DNA of 26,198 bases, taken from positions 413,729-439,926 of the forward strand of contig NZ_CM001773.1 of NCBI RefSeq assembly GCF_000314895.2, given 5' to 3'. Source of the stretch: Providencia sneebia DSM 19967. Its GTDB lineage: Bacteria > Pseudomonadota > Gammaproteobacteria > Enterobacterales > Enterobacteriaceae. Of this stretch, positions 17,516-26,198 are shown piece after piece (within the stretch, counting starts at the first letter, position 1; the number at the start of each line of letters is the position of its first letter). The position numbers and the translations under genes are program-made. The notes beneath the pieces are model-generated. The model saw nothing but the letters and a program-made list of their open reading frames with translations, was not told the origin of the DNA and did not search any database.

Positions 17516-18904
17516 GTGTCACTTTCGCTTTGGCAGCAATGTCTTGCCCGATTGCAGGATGAACTACCTGCCACAGAATTCAGTATGTGGATACGCCCCC
17601 TCCAAGCTGAACTGAACGATAATACATTAGCACTGTATGCTCCAAATCGTTTTGTCCTTGATTGGGTAAGAGATAAGTACATCAATAATATCAATGAATT
17701 ATTGAACGATTTTTGTGGTACAGACGCACCAGTTCTGCACTTTGAGGTGGGAAATAAACCAGCGACGCCTTCGCCAACAACAATACAATCTCGTCAGGCT
17801 CATGCGCCTACGATGGCAACGCCATCAGCACCAATAAAGCCAAGCTGGGATAATTCAACAAAAGTACAGCCCGATGTCACTTACCGTTCAAATGTGAATC
17901 CTAAACACACATTTGATAACTTTGTTGAAGGTAAGTCGAACCAACTTGCTCGTGCTGCGGCAAGGCAAGTTGCAGAGAATCCGGGAGGTGCTTACAACCC
18001 GTTATTCCTTTATGGTGGTACTGGTTTAGGTAAAACGCACTTATTACATGCTGTTGGCAATAGCATCATGCAGCATAAAGCGAATGCTCGTGTTGTGTAT
18101 ATGCATTCAGAACGTTTTGTTCAAGATATGGTTAAAGCCTTACAAAATAATGCCATTGAAGATTTTAAACGTTATTATCGTTCAGTTGATGCATTACTTA
18201 TTGATGATATTCAATTTTTTGCTAATAAAGAACGTTCCCAAGAAGAGTTTTTTCATACCTTCAATGCGTTGTTAGAAGGTAATCAGCAAATAATCTTAAC
18301 CTCGGACCGCTATCCTAAAGAAATCAATGGCGTTGAAGATCGCTTAAAATCACGTTTTGGTTGGGGTTTAACTGTTGCGATTGAGCCACCAGAACTTGAA
18401 ACTCGCGTTGCAATTTTAATGAAAAAAGCAGATGAAAATGAAATTCAGCTTCCGGGTGAAGTTGCTTTTTTTATTGCAAAACGCCTGCGCTCCAATGTCC
18501 GTGAATTAGAAGGGGCATTGAACCGCGTCATTGCCAATGCAAACTTTACAGGTCGTGCTATCACGATTGATTTTGTCCGTGAAGCATTACGAGATTTACT
18601 CGCACTACAAGAAAAACTGGTAACTATTGATAATATTCAAAAGACTGTTGCTGAATATTATAAAATTAAAGTAGCAGATTTACTTTCCAAGCGCCGTTCT
18701 CGTTCAGTCGCGCGTCCGCGACAAATGGCAATGGCACTGGCAAAAGAGCTAACTAATCATAGTTTACCAGAAATCGGGGATGCCTTTGGTGGTCGTGACC
18801 ATACGACAGTATTGCATGCTTGCCGTAAAATAGAACAATTACGGGAAGAAAGTCATGACATCAAAGAGGATTTTTCTAACTTAATCAGAACATTATCATC
18901 TTAA
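17516..18904 (+). CDS. dnaA: Chromosomal replication initiator protein DnaA
   Basis: AAA+ ATPase that binds DnaA boxes and opens oriC. 462 residues (E. coli 467). Domain I (1-~80) begins [21 protein letters not shown]; domain II (~81-125) is a Pro/Thr/Ser/Gln linker. Domain III has Walker A GGTGLGKT at 167-174 and Walker B LLIDDIQF near 225; domain IV has the box-binding signature [15 protein letters not shown] near 425-440. The start is GTG 17516 with GGGGAG eight bases upstream, the same unusual start codon as in E. coli. First gene of dnaA-dnaN-recF-gyrB. Confidence 0.98.
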   Translation: MSLSLWQQCLARLQDELPATEFSMWIRPLQAELNDNTLALYAPNRFVLDWVRDKYINNINELLNDFCGTDAPVLHFEVGNKPATPSPTTIQSRQAHAPTMATPSAPIKPSWDNSTKVQPDVTYRSNVNPKHTFDNFVEGKSNQLARAAARQVAENPGGAYNPLFLYGGTGLGKTHLLHAVGNSIMQHKANARVVYMHSERFVQDMVKALQNNAIEDFKRYYRSVDALLIDDIQFFANKERSQEEFFHTFNALLEGNQQIILTSDRYPKEINGVEDRLKSRFGWGLTVAIEPPELETRVAILMKKADENEIQLPGEVAFFIAKRLRSNVRELEGALNRVIANANFTGRAITIDFVREALRDLLALQEKLVTIDNIQKTVAEYYKIKVADLLSKRRSRSVARPRQMAMALAKELTNHSLPEIGDAFGGRDHTTVLHACRKIEQLREESHDIKEDFSNLIRTLSS

Positions 18905-18909
18905 TTGCT

Positions 18910-20010
18910 ATGAAATTTACTATTGAGCGCGAGCAGTTATTAAAACCGTTACAACAAGTCAGCGGTCCATTAGGTGGACGTCCAACGCTGCCTATTTTGG
19001 GCAACCTTCTTTTACAAGTTAAAGAAGGGGTATTGCTACTGACGGGAACCGACTTAGAAATGGAGATGAAGGCACATGTTCCTTTAACTCAAGAACACGA
19101 ACTGGGCGCAACAACGGTTCCTGCGCGTAAATTTTTTGATATCTGGCGCGGGCTTCCTGAAGGTTCAGAAATCCGCGTAGAATTGGATGATGATAGATTA
19201 CTGGTTCGTTCAGGCCGTAGTCGTTTTTCGCTCTCAACACTACCCGCCGAAGATTTCCCTAATTTAGATGATTGGCAAAGTGAAGTAGAGTTTTCTCTAC
19301 CACAATCAATTCTTAAACGCTTGATTGAAGCTACTCAATTTTCAATGGCACACCAAGACGTGCGCTATTACCTCAATGGGATGCTGTTTGAAACAGAAGG
19401 CCAGCAATTAAGAACCGTATCCACAGATGGCCATCGCCTAGCTGTTTGCTCAATGGATATTGGTCAAGACCTCCCTTCGCATTCTGTTATTGTGCCGCGT
19501 AAAGGTGTGATAGAACTCATGCGCCTTTTAGATGGTGGAGATGCACCATTGCAGCTGCAAATTGGCAGCAGCAACATCCGCGCACATGTCGGCGATTTTA
19601 TTTTTACCTCTAAATTAGTGGATGGCAGATTCCCTGACTATCGCCGTGTTCTACCTAAAAACCCGGATAAAACCTTAGAAGCACGTTGTGATTTATTAAA
19701 ACAAGCCTTCTCACGCGCGGCTATTTTATCAAATGAAAAATTCCGTGGTGTTCGCTTATATTTTAGTGAAAACCAACTGCGCATCACAGCAAATAACCCA
19801 GAACAAGAAGAAGCCGAAGAAATTGTTGATGTCAGTTATCTGGGAACAGAAATGGAAATTGGCTTTAATGTGAGTTATATCTTGGATGTGCTTAATGCAC
19901 TGAAGAGTGAAAACGTCACTCTATTACTAACGGATGCGGTATCGAGTGTACAAATTGAAGACTCAACCAGCAATTCAGCCGTTTATGTTGTTATGCCAAT
20001 GCGTTTGTAA
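18910..20010 (+). CDS. dnaN: DNA polymerase III beta sliding clamp
   Basis: Ring-shaped homodimeric clamp that holds Pol III and other partners on DNA. 366 residues, equal to E. coli, with three clamp domains of about 120 residues each. Begins [19 protein letters not shown] and ends with the conserved VVMPMRL, part of the binding pocket for clamp-binding motifs. Five bases separate it from the dnaA stop and no clear ribosome site is seen, so translational coupling is likely. Confidence 0.98.
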   Translation: MKFTIEREQLLKPLQQVSGPLGGRPTLPILGNLLLQVKEGVLLLTGTDLEMEMKAHVPLTQEHELGATTVPARKFFDIWRGLPEGSEIRVELDDDRLLVRSGRSRFSLSTLPAEDFPNLDDWQSEVEFSLPQSILKRLIEATQFSMAHQDVRYYLNGMLFETEGQQLRTVSTDGHRLAVCSMDIGQDLPSHSVIVPRKGVIELMRLLDGGDAPLQLQIGSSNIRAHVGDFIFTSKLVDGRFPDYRRVLPKNPDKTLEARCDLLKQAFSRAAILSNEKFRGVRLYFSENQLRITANNPEQEEAEEIVDVSYLGTEMEIGFNVSYILDVLNALKSENVTLLLTDAVSSVQIEDSTSNSAVYVVMPMRL

Positions 20011-20018
20011 TCTATTTT

Positions 20019-21113
20019 ATGATTCTTTCGCGTTTATTGATCCGTGACTTTCGTAATATTGAAGATGCGGATCTTCCATTAGCAAATGGGTTCAATTTTT
20101 TAATTGGCCCAAATGGCAGTGGGAAAACCAGTGTACTAGAAGCAATTTACACATTAGGACATGGCCGTGCTTTTCGCAGTATCCAAGCAAACCGCGTGAT
20201 CCGACATGAACAAGAACAGTTTATCCTACATGGTAAATTGAGCCATTTTGATGAATCAAGGAAAGCATTATCCCTTGGTTTAAGTAAAAACCGTGATGGT
20301 GATAGTAAAGTCAGAATTGATGGAACTGATGGTCACAAAATCGCTGAACTCGCGAAATTATTGCCAATGCAGTTGATCACACCAGAAGGATTTACGCTAC
20401 TGAATGGTGGCCCCAAATTCCGACGAGCTTTTATAGATTGGGGATGTTTTCATAACGAGCCGCTATTTTTTTCAGTTTGGTCAGATTTGAAACGACTATT
20501 AAAACAAAGAAATGCAGCATTACGACAAGTCACTCGTTATGAACAAATTCGCCACTGGGATAAAGAATTAGCGCCACTTTCAGAGCAAATAAGCCAATGG
20601 CGCAGTGAATATATCGCAGGTATTGCTGAAAATATTGAGCAAACTTGCCAACAATTTTTACCTGAATTTGTGCTATCAGTCTCTTTCCAACGCGGTTGGG
20701 ATAAAGAAATTGATTATTCAGAATTATTAGAGCGACAATTTGAGCGCGATAAAGCGTTAACCTATACCGCCTCCGGGCCACATAAAGCTGATTTGCGGAT
20801 CAGAGCAAATGGAACCCCTGTTGAAGATATGCTTTCACGTGGTCAGCTAAAATTGTTGATGTGTGCATTAAGGTTAGCGCAGGGTGAATTTTTCACTCAA
20901 CAGAGCGGGCAAAGATGCCTGTATCTACTGGATGATTTTGCCTCAGAACTTGATTCGGGCCGTCGGCAATTATTGGCAGCTCGTCTCAAAGCTACGCAAG
21001 CTCAAGTATTTGTTAGTGCAATTACTTCAGAGCAAGTAAAAGACATGATTGACCTAAACAGCAAGATGTTTAGCGTAGAACATGGCAAAATAGAAGTTAA
21101 ACCACAGGAATAA
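20019..21113 (+). CDS. recF: DNA replication and repair protein RecF
   Basis: SMC/ABC-type ATPase that helps load RecA at gapped DNA. 364 residues (E. coli 357). Walker A GPNGSGKT at 30-37; the ABC signature region is [17 protein letters not shown] (~272-288) and Walker B with [11 protein letters not shown] (~302-312). ATG 20019 is eight bases after dnaN, without a strong ribosome site, so it is probably translated at low level by coupling, as is usual for recF. Confidence 0.97.
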   Translation: MILSRLLIRDFRNIEDADLPLANGFNFLIGPNGSGKTSVLEAIYTLGHGRAFRSIQANRVIRHEQEQFILHGKLSHFDESRKALSLGLSKNRDGDSKVRIDGTDGHKIAELAKLLPMQLITPEGFTLLNGGPKFRRAFIDWGCFHNEPLFFSVWSDLKRLLKQRNAALRQVTRYEQIRHWDKELAPLSEQISQWRSEYIAGIAENIEQTCQQFLPEFVLSVSFQRGWDKEIDYSELLERQFERDKALTYTASGPHKADLRIRANGTPVEDMLSRGQLKLLMCALRLAQGEFFTQQSGQRCLYLLDDFASELDSGRRQLLAARLKATQAQVFVSAITSEQVKDMIDLNSKMFSVEHGKIEVKPQE

Positions 21114-21119
21114 ATATAG

Positions 21120-23546
<2,427 letters not shown>

Positions 23547-23560
23547 TTTAATATCCATAA

Positions 23561-23591
23561 AAAACCTGTGTTCATCATGAGCACAGGTTTT
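23561..23591. terminator. Bidirectional terminator between gyrB and asd
   Basis: AAAACCTGTG (23561-23570) pairs with CACAGGTTTT (23582-23591); the stem extends inward through TTC/GAG to a five-base loop. Plus strand: followed by TTTTATTTC. Minus strand: the stem is followed by TTTTTTATGG. It serves the convergent gyrB and asd genes. Confidence 0.9.
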
Positions 23592-23610
23592 TTTATTTCG
23601 TTTTTACTAA

Positions 23611-24717
23611 TTATAAAAGGATATTTAGCATACGGCGTAATGGTTCAGCGGCACCCCAAAGTAACTGATCTCCTACTGTGAAAGCAGAAAGATATTCAGG
23701 CCCCATATTTAATTTACGTAAACGACCAACAGGTGTACTTAATGTCCCAGTAACAGCAGCCGGTGTCAGCTCTCGCATAGTGATTTCGCGATCGTTTGGT
23801 ATGACTTTCACCCATTCATTGTGAGAGGCCAATAATTTTTCAATCTCATTCAGTGGCACATCTTTTTTCAGTTTTAATGTGAAAGCTTGGCTGTGACAAC
23901 GCAATGCACCGACACGCACACATAAACCATCAACAGGAATAATGTTTGAACCCGTAGACAAAATTTTATTAGTTTCGGCTTGGCCTTTCCACTCTTCGCG
24001 GCTTTGACCATTATCTAATGCTTTATCAATCCAAGGGATCAAACTGCCCGCAAGTGGCACTCCAAAAGCATCGGTCGGCATTGTTCCACTGCGAGTAAAA
24101 TCAGTCACCTTTTTCTCTATATCTAAAATAGCAGAAGCTGGATCTTGAAGTTCTTTTGCAACCTGAGCATTCAATTCACCCATTTGCACTAACAGCTCGC
24201 GCATATTGCGCGCACCAGCACCTGATGCTGCTTGATAAGTCGCAACGGAAGCCCATTCCACTAAATTATTCGTAAACAAACCACCTAATGACATCAACAT
24301 TAAGCTTACTGTACAGTTTCCACCAACAAACGTTTTAATGCCTTTATTCAGACCATCTTGAATATGTTGTTGGTTTACGGGATCGAGAATAATAATCGCA
24401 TCATCTTTCATGCGTAATGCTGATGCAGCATCTATCCAATATCCTTCCCAACCTGCTGCTCGTAATTTAGGATAAATATCATTGGTATAATCGCCGCCTT
24501 GGCAACTAATAATAATATCAAGCGCTTTAAGTGCATCAATATCATTAGCATCTTGCAGTGTTCCACGGTGTCCACCATATGTTGGCGCTTCAGAGCCAAA
24601 TTGAGAGGTGGTGAAAAATACAGGATGAATCGAATTAAAATCGCCTTCCTCTACCATCCTTTGCATTAATACTGAACCCACCATACCTCGCCAACCAATA
24701 AAACCTACATTTTTCAT
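23611..24717 (-). CDS. asd: Aspartate-semialdehyde dehydrogenase
   Basis: NADPH-dependent reduction of beta-aspartyl phosphate to aspartate semialdehyde, the branch point to lysine/diaminopimelate, methionine and threonine. 368 residues from ATG 24717 (E. coli 367). NADP-binding [11 protein letters not shown] at 6-16, catalytic Cys135 in GGNCTVSLM, and the histidine in [10 protein letters not shown] near residue 274. A GTG at 24726 is in frame but lies within the ribosome site (AGGGTG, six bases before the ATG). Convergent with gyrB, whereas E. coli asd lies elsewhere, so the neighbourhood differs from E. coli. Confidence 0.97.
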   Translation of the reverse strand: MKNVGFIGWRGMVGSVLMQRMVEEGDFNSIHPVFFTTSQFGSEAPTYGGHRGTLQDANDIDALKALDIIISCQGGDYTNDIYPKLRAAGWEGYWIDAASALRMKDDAIIILDPVNQQHIQDGLNKGIKTFVGGNCTVSLMLMSLGGLFTNNLVEWASVATYQAASGAGARNMRELLVQMGELNAQVAKELQDPASAILDIEKKVTDFTRSGTMPTDAFGVPLAGSLIPWIDKALDNGQSREEWKGQAETNKILSTGSNIIPVDGLCVRVGALRCHSQAFTLKLKKDVPLNEIEKLLASHNEWVKVIPNDREITMRELTPAAVTGTLSTPVGRLRKLNMGPEYLSAFTVGDQLLWGAAEPLRRMLNILL

Positions 24718-25057
24718 TGCATTCACCCTGTCTATTTTAAAATACTAAGCCTAATAAATTTCTTGAGCTTGTTAAAACACTGTCTGAAGCGCCAACAAAA
24801 ATAAGAAATCCATTCTTTTCTTTAAAGCTGACAAAATATGAACCAGTGTGCAAGTGAAATTAATCACTAATAATAAGATGATTAGTAATTACGCTAATAT
24901 GGTTGGCTAATATCAAGCTGAGAACTTCGCTTTTTATCGATAAAAAAGAAAACCATCACAACATAAAAATATCTTGTGATGGTGAAAAGTAGAAATTGGC
25001 AAAACAAAAAATTATCGATAAATAAAAATAAAGAGCATTGGGAATAAAAAAGTTACC
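24718..25057. other. Intergenic region upstream of asd, holding the rpmE2-rpmJ terminator
   Basis: About 340 AT-rich bases with no gene. The asd promoter must lie here, but I could not pick a convincing -35/-10 pair. A dyad (CACTAAT/ATTAGTAA near 24865-24890) and a 16-base palindrome TTTTTATCGATAAAAA (24931-24946) are present; the latter adjoins the terminator of the next operon. Confidence 0.5.
24952..24983 (-). terminator. Rho-independent terminator of rpmE2-rpmJ
   Basis: ACCATCACAA (24952-24961) pairs with TTGTGATGGT (24974-24983); on the minus strand TTTCTTTTTT follows. It lies about 75 bases downstream of the rpmJ stop. Confidence 0.85.
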
Positions 25058-25198
25058 TTAGCGTTTTTTCTTACAGCCTTGCACCGCCTTAAATCGCGGA
25101 TTTGTTTTACAAATAACATAAACCCTTCCACGTCGCCTAACAACTTGGCAATCGGGATGGCGTGACTTGGCTGTTTTTAAAGAACTTAATACTTTCAC
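25058..25198 (-). CDS. rpmJ: Ribosomal protein bL36 paralogue, zinc-independent type (YkgO-like)
   Basis: 46 residues starting with GTG (25198) after AGGAAG; same length as E. coli YkgO, with matching blocks [12 protein letters not shown] and NPRFKAVQG. It lacks the CxxC-type zinc ribbon of the housekeeping L36, so it is the form that replaces the zinc-containing protein in zinc starvation. It retains Cys17 and Cys30 and has an extra Cys42 (QGCKKKR) where E. coli YkgO has Arg. Eleven bases downstream of rpmE2 and controlled by the same operator. Confidence 0.93.
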   Translation of the reverse strand: MKVLSSLKTAKSRHPDCQVVRRRGRVYVICKTNPRFKAVQGCKKKR

Positions 25199-25209
25199 GT
25201 TTATTCTTC

Positions 25210-25461
25210 CTATTTAGATAAAAAGCGCGCAAAACGTTTTTGGAATTGAGCCGTTTTACCTTCTTGAGAAATCATTTTCTGCTTACCGGTATAAAACGGA
25301 TGAGATTGTGAAGAAACATCTAAAGTGACATACGGATATGTTTCCCCTTCGAATTCAATGGTTCTTTCCGTTTTTATCGTTGAACCAACTTTAAAATAGG
25401 CGTCAACACTGGTGTCATGGAAGATGACTGTTCTATATTGTGGGTGGATACCTTGTTTCAT
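25210..25461 (-). CDS. rpmE2: Ribosomal protein bL31 type B, zinc-independent (YkgM-like)
   Basis: 83 residues (E. coli YkgM 87). Blocks [21 protein letters not shown] and [11 protein letters not shown] are typical of type B L31, and there are no cysteines at all, so it cannot form the zinc site of type A L31. In characterised bacteria this paralogue replaces L31A on the ribosome when zinc is scarce, freeing zinc. ATG 25461 is only about 20 bases from a Zur-type palindrome. Lead gene of a two-gene operon with the L36 paralogue. Confidence 0.95.
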   Translation of the reverse strand: MKQGIHPQYRTVIFHDTSVDAYFKVGSTIKTERTIEFEGETYPYVTLDVSSQSHPFYTGKQKMISQEGKTAQFQKRFARFLSK

Positions 25462-25482
25462 TGTAATGCACCATAATCGTTA

Positions 25483-25497
25483 TGTTATAATATAACA
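25483..25497. promoter_or_regulatory. Probable Zur operator for rpmE2-rpmJ
   Basis: TGTTATAATATAACA is a perfect 7-1-7 palindrome and matches the core of the enterobacterial Zur box as I remember it (GTTATANTATAAC). It lies 22 bases upstream of the rpmE2 start and partly overlaps a candidate promoter on the minus strand (TTGCAG, 17 bases, TATTGT), so zinc-loaded Zur would block transcription. Confidence 0.8.
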
Positions 25498-25701
25498 ATA
25501 CAAGAAATAAAAAATGGCTGCAATCATTTTGTTTTCTATCGCATAAAAAAAAGACAAATCAATTGATGAAATAGATCTAAAAAGGCTCATTTATCCTTTG
25601 ATAACTTTTGTATAATACTCATTATAGAATTATGACTATTTTGATTTTTCAATGAGATACGATTATTTTTCATGAAAAAATTATCATTTGAAGGGGATTG
25701 T

Positions 25702-26198
25702 ATGTATTACGGCTTTGATATGGGTGGCACAAAAATTGAACTTGCTGTCTTCGATGAAGATCTCAAGCCAGTATGGCAAAAACGTGTACCTACACCGAAA
25801 GATGATTATCAAACTCTCCTTGATGTTTTTCGCAACTTAACGATTGAAGCAGACGAAAAGTTGGGTTGTCAGGGCAAAATTGGTGTCGGAGTTCCGGGAA
25901 TCGTTAATCATCAAAAAGGCACTGTTTTTACCACTAATGTACCCGCAGCTAAATATAAGCCACTGATCAAAGACTTAACTGATATATTACAACGCCCTGT
26001 TAAAATCGAAAATGATGCTAATTGTTTTGCCCTTTCCGAAGCATGGGATGCCGAATTTATCCGTTATCCATCAGTACTAGGGTTAATTTTGGGAACAGGT
26101 GTCGGTGGCGGCTTTGTTATTAATGGCAAAGTACTTTCAGGTAAAAATGGTATTGCAGGTGAGATCGGTCATCTTAATCTTTCTTCACAAGGCGCTAA
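25702..26198 (+). CDS. nagK: N-acetylglucosamine kinase (ROK family), 3' end cut by window edge
   Basis: Phosphorylates GlcNAc released in peptidoglycan recycling to GlcNAc-6-P. The first 165 residues are visible; E. coli NagK has 303. Start [18 protein letters not shown] carries the ATP phosphate-binding [20 protein letters not shown] (~111-124) contains the catalytic-base Asp of ROK kinases; [10 protein letters not shown] (~131-140) is the second phosphate motif; GEIGH near 154-158 is the sugar-binding Glu/His region. I prefer ATG 25702 (AAGGGG upstream) over an in-frame ATG ten codons earlier, in line with E. coli. A TATAAT at 25611-25616 is a possible -10. Confidence 0.93.
   Translation, partial: MYYGFDMGGTKIELAVFDEDLKPVWQKRVPTPKDDYQTLLDVFRNLTIEADEKLGCQGKIGVGVPGIVNHQKGTVFTTNVPAAKYKPLIKDLTDILQRPVKIENDANCFALSEAWDAEFIRYPSVLGLILGTGVGGGFVINGKVLSGKNGIAGEIGHLNLSSQGA

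Noticed and set aside
24931..24946. TTTTTATCGATAAAAA palindrome as a regulator operator
   Set aside because: It is an AT-only flank around ATCGAT beside a terminator's T run; such palindromes are expected by chance in this composition.

Overview
The window looks like a chromosomal segment of an AT-rich enterobacterium of the Morganellaceae type, most likely Providencia. The genus is an inference from low GC, Enterobacterales gene order around dnaA, and close similarity of the proteins to remembered E. coli homologues; no database search was possible. There are no transposases, integrases, CRISPR arrays, rRNA or tRNA genes that I can see.

Layout. (1) 1-5229, minus strand: an oxalate catabolism operon transcribed frc - oxc - yfdV-type AEC transporter - second frc paralogue, which runs off the left edge. 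It has a good sigma70-type promoter (5368-5396) and a dyad in each intercistronic gap. (2) 5230-6039: an 810-base, very AT-rich gene-free stretch ending in the terminator of the next operon. (3) 6040-10723, minus: fdoGHI, a membrane formate dehydrogenase with an in-frame UGA selenocysteine codon in fdoG, divergent from fdhD (10909-11739, plus). (4) 11846-12706, minus: a dinD-like gene between fdhD and mnmE. (5) 12924-16805, minus: mnmE, yidC, yidD, rnpA, rpmH. (6) 16806-17515: the rpmH/dnaA divergent control region, with DnaA boxes and ten GATC sites. (7) 17516-23546, plus: dnaA, dnaN, recF, gyrB. (8) 23611-24717, minus: asd, sharing a bidirectional terminator with gyrB. (9) 25058-25461, minus: rpmE2 and rpmJ, the zinc-independent L31/L36 paralogues, under a near-perfect Zur-type operator. 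(10) 25702 onward, plus: start of nagK.

How they work together. Frc and Oxc form an oxalate cycle: CoA transfer from formyl-CoA to oxalate, then decarboxylation of oxalyl-CoA to formyl-CoA plus CO2, releasing formate. The adjacent formate dehydrogenase-O operon and its sulfurtransferase FdhD could oxidise that formate into the quinone pool. This oxalate-to-formate-to-quinone adjacency is a plausible functional grouping, but the two operons have separate promoters and terminators. The rest is core replication, translation and envelope biogenesis. The most unusual items are the second Frc with altered active-site-region residues, the hairpins in all three oxalate intercistronic gaps, the Zur-controlled ribosomal pair, and the YidD tail that reads into yidC.
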